A DNA stretch of 64,000 nucleotides from CAVSIP01 sp963728075 (GTDB taxonomy: Bacteria; Actinomycetota; Actinomycetes; JAFAQI01; DASSKL01), in assembly GCA_963728075.1 (NCBI GenBank), contig CAVSIP010000008.1, positions 186,001-250,000 on the forward strand. Direction: 5' to 3'. Positions 50,327 to 58,800 of this stretch are shown here, in pieces. The stretch's first letter is position 1. Each line of letters begins with the position of its first letter. The notes beneath the pieces are model-generated. The model worked only from the letters and a program-made list of their open reading frames with translations. It was not told where the DNA came from and did no database searches. Made by a program: the position numbers and the translations under genes.

Positions 50327-51445
50327 TCAGGACTCGGTTCCCTCGGCGGCGGGAAAGCGCAGCAGCGCTCCGACACCGTCCGACGGCGACTCCTCGACGC
50401 CGCCCGTGACCAGACGCACCTCGGCGGCTGTTCCGGTTGCAGCCCGCAGCAGGATGTCGCCCAGTTCAGCCTCCCCGGGTTCGCGGACGCCCATGTCCTC
50501 GAGGTCGCCGCGGGCCAGGCCGAGATGCACCGCCTCCGGGCCGAACCAGCCGCGCTGCGTGCGGTCGAAGGTGTCGGTGAGCAGCAACGTGTCGACCTGG
50601 CCCATGCGCAGGGCGCGCACGGTCTCCGCGACGCCGTCGCTGGCGTTGTCACCCTGGCCGCGTGCCTGGGCGAACCGCGTCAGGGTCTGCAGCGTCCGGC
50701 GGGCCACGTGGTCGGCCAGCGCTCGGACGACCTGCTCGGCCACAACGTCGTCGGAGCCGTCCAGGTGGCGTCCGCCGCCGTCGATCGTGGTGAGCTCCGC
50801 ACGGAGCGACTCGGGCAGCTGCTCCTCCAGGAGCGCCAGCGCCCGGGTGTCGCCCGAGGCGATGACGATCTCGGCACCGATGTCGCGGCAGACGTTGTCG
50901 ACGAGCGTTGCCACCTCTCGGGCGCTCTCCTCCCAGGAGTTGCGCACCGTGTTGTCGTAGCGCTTGCTGGACCAGCCACCCACGCCGGTGTGGTGGATCG
51001 GCCAGATCTTCGTCTCCAGTGACGCCTGCGCCACGGGCTCCTGCGTGGTGGTGTACGCCAGGACGTCGGCACCCTCGCGGTCGGTGAGCACCACGACGTG
51101 CGGGATCCGCAGCGCCAGGCTGTCGACGAGGGGGAGCAGATGCGGGAGCGGGTCGACCCTCACGAGATCCCGCGGCGGGGGCTCGGGCAGCCAGGTGGCG
51201 AGGTGCACCGTGCCGTGAGACGCGACGAGCACCCGTGCGCCGCCCCGGTCGTGCTCGCCGTGTACGGCGGTGAGGGCGTCCTTGGTCGCGCCGTCGACGC
51301 CCGCCTGGTCGAGCTCCCGGAGCACGTTCTTCCACCGGGTCTCGAGCCGGGCGGAGGCGTTCTCCACCGCGCTCGTGGTGTCCAGGTAGATCGACACGAA
51401 GGGCCCGTCGGCTGCGTACAACGTGCTGAGGCTGGCGAGGTCCAT
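50327..51445 (-). CDS. Vms1/Ankzf1-like peptidyl-tRNA hydrolase family protein
   Basis: A 372-residue protein of the baeRF/Vms1 release-factor-like group. The N-terminal domain starts MDLASLSTLYAADGPFVSIYLDT. A middle domain has HVVVLTDREGADVLAYTT, and the eRF1-like part has IASGDTRALALLEEQLPESLRAELTTIDGGGRHLDGS (given here only in shorter blocks: IASGDTRALALLEEQLP, LTTIDGGGRHLDGS) followed by RWFGPEAVHLGLARGDLE-type sequence. Family members release peptides from tRNA on stalled ribosomes; this activity is inferred. The position of a catalytic Gln could not be assigned. It is divergent from the glycosyltransferase gene. Confidence 0.75.
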   Translation of the reverse strand: MDLASLSTLYAADGPFVSIYLDTTSAVENASARLETRWKNVLRELDQAGVDGATKDALTAVHGEHDRGGARVLVASHGTVHLATWLPEPPPRDLVRVDPLPHLLPLVDSLALRIPHVVVLTDREGADVLAYTTTQEPVAQASLETKIWPIHHTGVGGWSSKRYDNTVRNSWEESAREVATLVDNVCRDIGAEIVIASGDTRALALLEEQLPESLRAELTTIDGGGRHLDGSDDVVAEQVVRALADHVARRTLQTLTRFAQARGQGDNASDGVAETVRALRMGQVDTLLLTDTFDRTQRGWFGPEAVHLGLARGDLEDMGVREPGEAELGDILLRAATGTAAEVRLVTGGVEESPSDGVGALLRFPAAEGTES

Positions 51446-51543
51446 GGTCACGGCGTGCCCCGTTCGGGGGACCGCTATGCGACGGGTGGTCGCGGCCGGG
51501 TCGCAGGCGCGCGTCGGGAGGCCGGTTGCGCCCGGCGCCCGGC

Positions 51544-51549
51544 TATCTT
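51544..51549 (+). promoter_or_regulatory. candidate -10 element of a leaderless promoter for the GT-C gene
   Basis: TATCTT ends seven bases before the GTG at 51557 with GGCCGGA between them. It lies in the 111-base divergent space shared with the Vms1-like gene, which holds no other feature that I can see. Confidence 0.35.
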
Positions 51550-51556
51550 GGCCGGA

Positions 51557-53087
51557 GTGGGCGGCCGGGCGGCACGGTGGGCGCGGATCCTCGCCGCACC
51601 GGTGCTGCTCGTCGCGGTCGCCGCCGTCGTCCGGGCCCCCGACCTCGGGCCCAGCAGCCTCTGGCTCGACGACGCCGCCCCGGCACTCGTGTGGAAGGCG
51701 CACGGCTTCCACCAGGTGGTCGTCGCCGGCATGACGGCTCCGGGCTTCACGGCCCTGTTGCGCGGCGTCTTCGGAGCCGCGGGCTTCTCGACGGTGGCGG
51801 CGCAAGCCCTGCCGTTCGCGGTCGGCGCCCTCACGCCCGCGCTGCTGTACCTGGCTGCACGATGGGCCCGGTTGCCGGCGTGGGCAGCCTTCGGCGCCGC
51901 CGGGATCATCGTCGTGGCGCCGATGCACGTGACGTACTCCACGCGGGTCAAGCCGTACACGCTCGATGCCGCGCTCACCGTCGCGCTGCTCGCCGTGGCG
52001 TGGTGGGTCGTCCAGGGCACCCGGGACCGGCGCCGGTGGCTGGCGCTGGCCGCCCTGGCCGTGCTCGCGCTCGCCGTGTCGGCGGACACCGCGCCCACGG
52101 TGGCGGCCGCGTTCGTCACGGTGGTACCGCTGGCGCTCGTGCAGCGGGCCTGGCGGCCCGCGCTCGCAGCGGGAGCCTGTGTCGCGGCGTGGGGCGGTGC
52201 CGTGTACCTGCTCGTCGTGCGGCCCGCGAGCACGGACGCGCTGAAGGACCTCTGGGCGGCGGACTTCCTGCGTACGGGGAGCCCGGGCGGCTTTCTCGCC
52301 GATGCGTGGGGGGCGCTGGAGCGCGTCGGTGCGGGTCTGCTCCCCGTCGACGGCGTGATCGCGGCGATCCTCGTGCTGGGTGCGGCGGCCGTGGCGCTCG
52401 CTCTGCGGCCGCTCGCCGGCATCCTGCTCGTCTCGCCCCTGCTGGTTGCGGTCGCGCTGGCCGCCCTGCATCTCGCGCCGCTGGGCGGTGGTCGCACCGA
52501 CATCCACCTGTATCCCTCGCTCGCCGTGCTGCTCGCCGTCGCCGGTGCGGGTCTGGCGGAGCGTGCCGGCCGACCTCTGCGGGCGTGGAGCGCTCGGCTG
52601 CGTCCCCTCGCGACGGCCGCGTCCCCCGCGCTCGTTGTCGCCGCGGCCGGGGCGCTGTACGTGGCAGCTCCGGCACCAGCGGCATATCCGGTGGAGGATG
52701 TCCGCCCCCTGGTCGCGACACTGGAACCGCGGCTCGCCCCGGGCGATCGGGTGCTCGTGTACAGCGCCAGCCGCTGGGCGTTCGGTCTCTACACCGCCAC
52801 TTCCCAGCGGCATGCGGCAGACCACCAGCCAGGCGAACGACTTCGCGCCGGTGGTGCGGGATCAGCGCGTGCACTTCCTCCACCCGCACGTCACGGACCC
52901 GCCGGCGATGACGGCGGAGGTGACCGCTCTCGCCACCGGCCGGTCGCGGGTCTGGTTCCTGGCCTCGCACTGGCGCCGGGACCTCGGGGCCGTGGGACCG
53001 GGGTTCCGTGCGGCGGGGCTCGAGCTCACGCACACCTGGCGGCGGCCGGGCGCGGTCCTGCAGCTGTGGGGGAGCCAGTCCGGCTAG
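51557..53087 (+). pseudogene. frameshifted GT-C-type membrane glycosyltransferase-like gene
   Basis: From GTG 51557 a GT39/ArnT-like protein with about ten helices is encoded; LGPSSLWLDDAAPALVW carries the DD motif expected in the first periplasmic loop and THVTYSTRVKPYTLD-type sequence follows. The frame stays open for 1.25 kb. Near 52,800 the reading changes: up to WAFGLYTATSQR one frame fits, but after that the fitting frame is +1, giving SQANDFAPVVRDQRVHFLHP and a C-terminus that ends at TAG 53087. One extra base (or two missing) explains it. It may be a real pseudogene or a sequencing error; the rest looks well preserved. Confidence 0.7.
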
Positions 53088-53123
53088 TGCGGCAGGGATC
53101 GCCCGCCGACGCGTCGAACCTGC

Positions 53124-54806
53124 GTGATCATGCGCCGTCTGTCGACCTTGCTGTCGCTTACGCTTGTGGCCGGTGTCTCGGTTCCGGCTGCGTTCGCCGC
53201 CTCGGGAGGGCAGCCAGGGAGGCCCACCCAGCCGGGCAGCTCCGGCGAGCACCGCCCCGCGACGTACGAGGTCGGTGTCGCCGAGAAGAGCCTGGCGCCG
53301 GCGGACGACGACTGGACCGGCATCTACCTCGGTGGGTACGGCTTCTCCCGCTTCACCCGCGCCCCGGCGAAGGGCGAGCTGGGCTCCGCCACCGGCAGCA
53401 CCGCCCGGTACGGCGTGCACGTCCGCGCGATCGCGGTCGGGGACGGCCGCGACACCATCGAGCTCGCGCAGCTCGACGTCCAGGGCTTCTTCGCCGCGTA
53501 CCAGCAGGGCCCCTTCGGCATCGAGGCGATCCGCAAGGCGGTCAGCGAGCAGACCGGCATCCCCGCCGGCTCGATCCTGGTCGACTCCAACCACAGCCAC
53601 TCGGGTCCGGACGCGGTCGGCGTCTGGGGTGGTATCCCCACCGTGTACCTGAAGCACCTCTACGAGCAGACCGTGGCCGCGCTCGTCGCCGCCTATGACA
53701 GCCGTACGCCGGCGCACCTCTACTACGGGACCGCTCCCGGCGGTGTGGTGGGGGAGGCGGAGCGATACCCCGCGCCCGGCGACCCGCTCGTCACCAACCA
53801 GTTCAGCAACGACCCCGCTAACCAGGTCGTCGACGACGACCTGCGAGTGCTGCAGGCCCGCGACGCGGACACCGGTCGGACCCTGCTCACGTACCTGAAC
53901 TTCTCCGTGCACCCGACCGTCCTCGGCTCGGACAACCTGTACGCGAGTGCGGACTACACCGGTGACGTCTCGTACCTGCTCGGCAACCGGTTCGGCGGCT
54001 TCGGCTTCGACCAGGTCGCCACGCTCGGGCGCACCCAGCCGACCCACGCGGGCTGCCCCGACGCGTCGAAGACCGGCGCGCAGGAGCGGGCCGAGTGCGC
54101 GCTCGATGCGTACGCGACCCAGGTCGTCGACCGCGCTGCGCTCGCCGTCGACTCGGCGCAGCCGCTCACCGGTGACCCGGTGGTGGCGCTGCACAGCTAC
54201 CTCATCGCCGATCCGGCGACGAACGCGGCGCTGCTGGGTCTGGTGTACAGCCCGGCGATGGGCGTTGCTGCGGCCTACCGCCCCGCGAACCCGCCGTGGA
54301 TCACCGGCGACGTCATCGGCACGCTGTCGTACTCGGGGCGCATCGGGGACCTGTTGCTCAACGGCGGGCCCGGTGAGATGTACCCGCAGGTCGTCCAGAC
54401 CGTCGCGGACACGGTCGGCAGCGACGTCCGTGACGTCGTGAACATCGGCACGGCAGGGGACTTCCTCGGTTACATCATCGCGCCGCTCGAGGCCTACCCC
54501 GAGCCGATACGCCGCAGCCTGCTGTCCGGCGACCCGCCGCCCGCGGGGGACCCGAGCTGCGGGTCGCCGGTTGGCTGCCCCTCACCGATCGACAACGACA
54601 CGTACTTCTTCAACGCATCGCACACGTTCGGTGAGCGGCTGATCTGCTCGCAGCTGCGCGGCGCGGGCGAGATCCTGGCCGGCGACCCGGACCTCTACTG
54701 GAGCCGGTACGACCGGTGCCAGGCGTTCCGCACCGACCACGTCCTGCCCGCCGACCTCGACACGACGTTCCCGGCCCAGCCGGACCTGTCGGCCGTCCTG
54801 CAGTAG
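53124..54806 (+). CDS. secreted neutral/alkaline ceramidase-like protein
   Basis: A 560-residue exported protein with a signal peptide (RRLSTLLSLTLVAGVSVPAAFAAS). The domain resembles the N-terminal domain of neutral ceramidases: EVGVAEKSLAP, LVDSNHSHSGPDAVG with paired His for zinc, LNFSVHPTVLGSDN and ASADYTGDVSYLL. These enzymes hydrolyse the amide of ceramides; because actinobacteria seldom make ceramide, the natural target could be another amide lipid or a host lipid. The C-terminal immunoglobulin-like domain of the classic enzyme is not obvious. GTG 53124 or ATG 53130 can start it. It is 36 bases after the GT-C gene. Confidence 0.85.
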   Translation: MIMRRLSTLLSLTLVAGVSVPAAFAASGGQPGRPTQPGSSGEHRPATYEVGVAEKSLAPADDDWTGIYLGGYGFSRFTRAPAKGELGSATGSTARYGVHVRAIAVGDGRDTIELAQLDVQGFFAAYQQGPFGIEAIRKAVSEQTGIPAGSILVDSNHSHSGPDAVGVWGGIPTVYLKHLYEQTVAALVAAYDSRTPAHLYYGTAPGGVVGEAERYPAPGDPLVTNQFSNDPANQVVDDDLRVLQARDADTGRTLLTYLNFSVHPTVLGSDNLYASADYTGDVSYLLGNRFGGFGFDQVATLGRTQPTHAGCPDASKTGAQERAECALDAYATQVVDRAALAVDSAQPLTGDPVVALHSYLIADPATNAALLGLVYSPAMGVAAAYRPANPPWITGDVIGTLSYSGRIGDLLLNGGPGEMYPQVVQTVADTVGSDVRDVVNIGTAGDFLGYIIAPLEAYPEPIRRSLLSGDPPPAGDPSCGSPVGCPSPIDNDTYFFNASHTFGERLICSQLRGAGEILAGDPDLYWSRYDRCQAFRTDHVLPADLDTTFPAQPDLSAVLQ

Positions 54807-54807
54807 G

Positions 54808-54945
54808 TCACTCGCCGGGCGGTCCCGTCGTGGGCTGAGGCGGTGGGGGTGGCCGGTGCTGGCAGTCGCACCAGGTGCCACCCGGGCAGTCCTGGTGGTG
54901 CCGCTCGCGGCACGCCGCGCAGATCACCGTGGGCTCCGTGCTCAG
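54808..54945 (-). CDS. 45-residue Cys-rich small protein, overlooked by length
   Basis: A short frame on the minus strand codes STEPTVICAACRERHHQDC, then PGGTWCDCQHR and a Pro-rich tail PPPPPQPTTGPPGE. The arrangement C-x2-C-x5-H-H-x2-C-x6-C-x-C-x-H suggests a small zinc site; I recall similar GTWCDCQH peptides in other actinobacteria. The likely start is CTG 54945, which overlaps the stop of the acyl-CoA dehydrogenase gene as CTGA; GTG 54927 is the other option and would give 39 residues. Its stop is one base from the convergent ceramidase stop. Function unknown. Confidence 0.6.
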   Translation of the reverse strand: MSTEPTVICAACRERHHQDCPGGTWCDCQHRPPPPPQPTTGPPGE

Positions 54946-56567
54946 GCAGGCTTGGGGGTGGCCCGCTCGACGATGGCCCGGACGTCGACGCCTCGGGGCA
55001 GCGTGCCGAAGGCCTGCCCCCAGTCACCGCCCAGCCGGCTCGCGCAGAAGGCGTCCGCCACCGCGGGAGGCGCCCACCGCACCAGCAGCGAGCCCTGCAG
55101 CACCAGTGCCATCCGCTCCACGACCCGGCGGGCACGTCCCTCGATGCCGTCGAGGTCGGCGAGGTCGGCCTGCACGCCCGTCACCGCGGCGTCCAGGCGC
55201 GGGTCGCCACCCCGAGCCAGGGCCACCTCGTCGAAGAAGGCGCTCACCGTCTCCGGCTGCTTGACCATGGCGCGGAGCACGTCGAGGACCTGCACGTTGC
55301 CGGAGCCCTCCCAGATCGAGTTGACGGGGGCCTCCCGGTACAGCCGGGCCATCGGCCAGTCCTCGACGTAGCCGTTGCCGCCCAGGCACTCCAGCGCCTC
55401 CGCGGCGACCGCGGGGCCGCGCTTGGTGACCCAGTACTTCGTCACGGCGACGGCGAGGCGCTTGAACGCGTCCTCCTGGCCGTCGAGCGTCGACGCCAGC
55501 CGCAGCATGGCCGTCGTGGCCGCCTCGGACTCCACCGCGAGGTCGGCCAGCACGTTCTGCATGAGCGGTTTGTCGACGAGGTAGTCGCCGAACGCGCGGC
55601 GGTGGGTGGCGTGGTGCGTGGCCTGTGACACGGCCGCGCGCATGAGCGCACTGGAGCCGATCACGCAGTCCAGCCGGGTCAGGTTGACCATCTCGATGAT
55701 GGTCCGTACACCCCGGCCCTCCGCCCCGATGCGGCGGGCCCAGGTCCCGTCGAGCTCGATCTCGCTGGACGCGTTGGACCGGTTGCCGAGCTTGTCCTTG
55801 AGCCGCTGGATGCGGAACACGTTGCGCGTCCCGTCGGGCAGCACGCGCGGGACGAGGAAGCAGGTCAGGCCCTCCGGCGCCTGCGCGAGCACGAGGAACG
55901 CGTCCGACATCGGTGCCGAGCAGAACCACTTGTGGCCGGTCAGCGCGTACTCCCCGTCAGCGGCCAGTGGCGCCGCCGTGGTGGTGTTGGCGCGGACGTC
56001 CGACCCGCCCTGCTTCTCGGTCATGCCCATGCCGAAGATCACACCCGCCTTGTCCTGCGCGGGCCGCAACCCGAAGTCGTACTCGCGCGTGGCAATGCGG
56101 GGCACCCACTCGTCGGCGAGGGCAGGCTCAACGCGCAGGGCGGGAACCGCGGCGTACGTCATCGAGATAGGGCAGCCGTGCCCGGCCTCCACCTGCGACC
56201 ACAGGTAGAACCCCGCGGCGCGCGCGACGTGCGCGCCGGGACCGGGGTTCTGCCAGGGCCCGGCGTGCAGCCCGTTGGTGACGGCCACGTCCATGAGCTG
56301 GTGCCACGTGGGATGGAAGTCCACCTCGTCCACGCGGTGGCCGAACCGGTCGTGCGTGCGCAGGACGGGGGAGTTCTCGTTGGCGAGCCGGCCCCACTCC
56401 CGCGCCTCGGGCTCACCGGCGCGGCGGCCGAGCCGGCCGAGCTCCTCGACCGCCCACCCGGCCTGGTGCCGTGCGACGCCCTCGACCAGTGCCGGATCGT
56501 CGGCGAAGACGTCGTACCCCTGCAGCGGCGGGGCCTGGTTGGTCACCTCGTGCGTGTCACCGCTCAT
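54942..56567 (-). CDS. AidB-like acyl-CoA dehydrogenase family protein
   Basis: A 541-residue flavoprotein of the AidB branch. Marks are QAPPLQGYDVFADDPALVEG at the N-terminus, the FAD-side FGMGMTEKQGGSDVRANTT and LTGHKWFCSAPMSDAFLVLAQ, and the C-terminal EALECLGGNGYVEDWPMARLYREAP with the catalytic-loop region NSIWEGSGN. AidB proteins protect DNA in alkylation stress, although real dehydrogenase activity is weak; other members act as isovaleryl-CoA-type dehydrogenases. The extra length compared with ordinary acyl-CoA dehydrogenases (about 380 residues) favours AidB. The ATG at 56567 starts MSGDTHEVTNQ. It is coupled to the small Cys-rich gene. Confidence 0.88.
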   Translation of the reverse strand: MSGDTHEVTNQAPPLQGYDVFADDPALVEGVARHQAGWAVEELGRLGRRAGEPEAREWGRLANENSPVLRTHDRFGHRVDEVDFHPTWHQLMDVAVTNGLHAGPWQNPGPGAHVARAAGFYLWSQVEAGHGCPISMTYAAVPALRVEPALADEWVPRIATREYDFGLRPAQDKAGVIFGMGMTEKQGGSDVRANTTTAAPLAADGEYALTGHKWFCSAPMSDAFLVLAQAPEGLTCFLVPRVLPDGTRNVFRIQRLKDKLGNRSNASSEIELDGTWARRIGAEGRGVRTIIEMVNLTRLDCVIGSSALMRAAVSQATHHATHRRAFGDYLVDKPLMQNVLADLAVESEAATTAMLRLASTLDGQEDAFKRLAVAVTKYWVTKRGPAVAAEALECLGGNGYVEDWPMARLYREAPVNSIWEGSGNVQVLDVLRAMVKQPETVSAFFDEVALARGGDPRLDAAVTGVQADLADLDGIEGRARRVVERMALVLQGSLLVRWAPPAVADAFCASRLGGDWGQAFGTLPRGVDVRAIVERATPKPA

Positions 56568-56619
56568 GCCGTCAGTGTGGCGCACGGACAGGTGCCTGCA
56601 CGTCGGGACGCAAGTCCCC

Positions 56620-56625
56620 TACCGT
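56620..56625 (+). promoter_or_regulatory. candidate -10 element of a leaderless promoter for the YihY gene
   Basis: TACCGT ends six bases before the ATG at 56632, with TGCGGC between them. The whole divergent space to the acyl-CoA dehydrogenase gene is 64 bases. Confidence 0.3.
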
Positions 56626-56631
56626 TGCGGC

Positions 56632-57633
56632 ATGGCCTCGCTGCAGGAGCGCACCGGGTCGGCTCCTGCGACCACGGGGTCCGGGCCGAAACGCGGGCCG
56701 TGGTCGCTGGTCAAGGAGACCCTGCGCGAGGCGTGGGAGGACCGGATCTTCGGGCTGTCGGCCGAGGCCGGGTTCTGGCAGCTGTTCTCCCTGCCGCCGC
56801 TGCTGCTCGCCGTGATCGGGATCATCGGCTTCTTCGGTGAGGACCTGCCGTCCGGCACGATCTCGAAGATCGAGGACTTCGTCCTCGGCGGCGCCCGTCA
56901 GGTCATTGCCCCGGACGCCGTCCGCACGCTCATCCGACCCTCACTCCATGAGCTGCTGACGAACGGCCGCGCGGACGTCGTCTCCATCGCCTTCGTGCTG
57001 TCGCTGTGGTCGGGGTCGTCGGCGGTGGCGACGTACGTGAACACGATCACCATCGCGTACGACATGCGCGACGTCCGCTCCGCGGTGCGCAGCCGGCTGC
57101 TCGCGCTGGTCATCTACCTCGGCGCGGTGGCGACCGGCGTGATCATGCTGCCCCTGCTGGTCGTCGGGCCCGACGCCATCGTCGCCTGGTCGCCGACCGA
57201 CTACCGGGGTGCGGTGGGCACGCTCGTCCGGATCCTGTACTGGCCGACGGCGGCAGGGGTGAGCGTGCTGCTGCTCGCCACGCTGTACCACGTGAGCGTG
57301 CCGGTGCGCACCTCGTGGCGGCGGGCACTGCCCGGCAGCGTGCTGGCGATGGTGCTGTGGGTGGCGGGCAGCTTCGGCCTTCGGCTCTACATCACCCACG
57401 TGTTCTCCCGGCAGTCGGTGTACGGGTCGCTCGCCTCGCCGGTCGCGGTGCTGCTGTTCTTCTACATCACCGCGTTCGCCGTGCTGCTCGGCGCCGAGCT
57501 CAACGCCGAGATCGACAAGATGTGGCCCACGGGCGACACGGCACGAGCTCGGGCGCGCCGGGGCGGCGCTCGCCAGGACACGGGTCGTGAGAACATCTCC
57601 GGCAGCACCGGACCGTCAGGGGAGGCGACGTGA
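56632..57633 (+). CDS. YihY/BrkB/YhjD family membrane protein
   Basis: A 333-residue protein of six predicted helices. SAEAGFWQLFSLPPLLLAVIG, SGSSAVATYVNTITIAYDMRD, YHVSVPVRTSWRRALPGSVLA and YGSLASPVAVLLFFYITAFAVLLGAELNAE (read as shorter blocks) match the YihY/BrkB family, often mislabelled ribonuclease BN. A transport role is suspected and YhjD relatives have been linked to lipid export. A basic tail ends the protein. The ATG at 56632 gives MASLQERTGS. The stop overlaps the GTG of the next gene. Confidence 0.88.
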   Translation: MASLQERTGSAPATTGSGPKRGPWSLVKETLREAWEDRIFGLSAEAGFWQLFSLPPLLLAVIGIIGFFGEDLPSGTISKIEDFVLGGARQVIAPDAVRTLIRPSLHELLTNGRADVVSIAFVLSLWSGSSAVATYVNTITIAYDMRDVRSAVRSRLLALVIYLGAVATGVIMLPLLVVGPDAIVAWSPTDYRGAVGTLVRILYWPTAAGVSVLLLATLYHVSVPVRTSWRRALPGSVLAMVLWVAGSFGLRLYITHVFSRQSVYGSLASPVAVLLFFYITAFAVLLGAELNAEIDKMWPTGDTARARARRGGARQDTGRENISGSTGPSGEAT

Positions 57634-57854
57634 GCAGCGGGCAGGAGTCGCGGGGGAGTGCCGCCGTGTGGGCGGCCGTACTGATCATCGTCGCCGGGTT
57701 CGTGGTGGGCGGGATCGGGCTCATCGTCGGCGGTTGGTGGCTGTTCTACGTCGGTGTCGCGGTCGTCGTGGTCGGCGGTGTCACCGCCCGGCTCGCCGAC
57801 ATCATGAGCCATGTCGAGGAAGACGGCGCGCTGGCGGAGCCGGCCACACGCTGA
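57630..57854 (+). CDS. small two-helix membrane protein
   Basis: A 74-residue protein beginning SSGQESRGSAAVWAAVLIIVAG with two membrane helices (about 12-35 and 38-60) and an acidic tail HVEEDGALAE. It resembles the short HGxxPAAW-type actinobacterial membrane proteins in length and layout, although that motif itself reads RGSAAVW here. Its GTG overlaps the stop of the YihY gene as GTGA, so the two are co-translated. Function unknown; a small partner of the YihY protein is possible. Confidence 0.75.
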   Translation: MSSGQESRGSAAVWAAVLIIVAGFVVGGIGLIVGGWWLFYVGVAVVVVGGVTARLADIMSHVEEDGALAEPATR

Positions 57855-57866
57855 GGGCGTTTTCCG

Positions 57867-57892
57867 GGAACATCCTCGGGTATCCCAACGTT
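57867..57892 (+). promoter_or_regulatory. candidate extracytoplasmic-function sigma promoter before the zinc-finger gene
   Basis: GGAAC (57867-57871) and GTT (57890-57892) are separated by 18 bases and preceded by CGG, as in the GGGAAY-N18-GTT promoters of SigR/SigH-type stress sigma factors. The GTTGT ending fits. The downstream gene starts 94 bases later after a strong Shine-Dalgarno. A short GGGTATCCC palindrome lies between the two hexamers. Confidence 0.35.
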
Positions 57893-57985
57893 GTAAGTCG
57901 TGTAGCAGGTTGCCCACGTACCGATCCGGTACTGCTGCGCCCTGTGCGGAGACCGACTGTTGAGAACCAACCTCTGAGGAGGACT

Positions 57986-58162
57986 GTGCCCCTGCTCCGT
58001 TCCTGCCCGTACTGCCGTACCACCTTCGCCACCCGGGGCGAGGTCGTCGCCCATCTGGCCGATCCGAACGGGTGCCCCACCCGACGCGACCGGTCCGCCG
58101 CGCGCGCCGTTGTCGCGCAGCGCCGTGCCCGCAACAGCCAGAAGGACGTCGCGACGGCCTGA
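57986..58162 (+). CDS. small C2H2-like zinc-binding protein
   Basis: A 58-residue protein starting PLLRSCPYCRTTFATRGEVVAHLA. It carries CPYC (residues 7-10), then a HLADPNGC element, which together make a C2-H-C zinc finger-like knuckle, followed by a highly basic tail (RRDRSAARAVVAQRRARNSQKD). Nucleic-acid binding is therefore likely. GAGGAGGA lies four to nine bases before GTG 57986, one of the strongest Shine-Dalgarno sites in the window. I do not recognise a named family. A stress-sigma-like promoter may lie upstream, which would make it stress-induced. Confidence 0.75.
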   Translation: MPLLRSCPYCRTTFATRGEVVAHLADPNGCPTRRDRSAARAVVAQRRARNSQKDVATA

Positions 58163-58195
58163 TTTCTCCGGCTCGTCCGGAATTGCTGGGGAGGA

Positions 58196-58768
58196 GTGCG
58201 GCGTTGGAGACCTCGACGCCCGCGATCCCGAGCGAAGGTCCTCCCCGCCGTGCGCCTGCCCCGTTTCCCGCGCCTGCCCGTCGCCCCCCGCGTTCTCGCC
58301 GTCTCCGGCGGCCTCGCCCTGGCGACCACCGGTGTGCTCGCCCACCACGCCCTCTCGGCGCCCGGCGCCCGTCCGGCGCCCGCCGAGCACGTGATCCTCG
58401 CCGCCGCTTCGCCGACGGTCCCGCATCGCAGTGTCCACGCGTCGGTCGTCCCGCCGGTGGACACCAGCCCCACCGCCGTCCGGGCCCTTGCGCAGCACCT
58501 GTCGGCCCAGCGCGGCTGGGGTGGCCAGTGGTCCTGCCTGGACGCGCTGTGGGGCCGCGAGAGCAGTTGGAAGCTCGACGCCGACAACCCCGCGTCGGAT
58601 GCGTACGGCATTCCGCAGGCGCTGCCGGGTAGCAAGATGGCGAGCGCCGGTGCCGACTGGCGGACCAACCCGACCACGCAGATCCGCTGGGGTCTGGACT
58701 ACATCGCCGGCGCCTACGGCTCGCCCTGCGGCGCGTGGTCGCACGAGCAGCAGGTGGGCTGGTACTGA
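58196..58768 (+). CDS. secreted lytic-transglycosylase-like protein
   Basis: A 190-residue exported protein. A basic n-region is followed by the hydrophobic core VLAVSGGLALATTGVLAHHAL and a short spacer. The C-terminal domain has WGGQWSCLDALWGRESSWKLDA and YGIPQALPGSKMASAGADW, then IRWGLDYIAGAYGSPCGAW (blocks shown separately), typical of the actinobacterial transglycosylase/resuscitation-promoting-factor-like lysozyme fold; the catalytic Glu is in GRESSW. Two Cys could form a disulphide. GTG 58196 lies only two bases after a GGGGAGG, so GTG 58250 is a possible start and still leaves a signal peptide. It should act on peptidoglycan. Confidence 0.85.
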   Translation: MRRWRPRRPRSRAKVLPAVRLPRFPRLPVAPRVLAVSGGLALATTGVLAHHALSAPGARPAPAEHVILAAASPTVPHRSVHASVVPPVDTSPTAVRALAQHLSAQRGWGGQWSCLDALWGRESSWKLDADNPASDAYGIPQALPGSKMASAGADWRTNPTTQIRWGLDYIAGAYGSPCGAWSHEQQVGWY

Positions 58769-58800
58769 TCGCCCCCTAGCTCTGGGAGAACCCCCGCGCC

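Noticed and set aside
56632..57633. Ribonuclease BN
   Set aside because: That is an old label for YihY-type proteins; this is a six-helix membrane protein without nuclease motifs.
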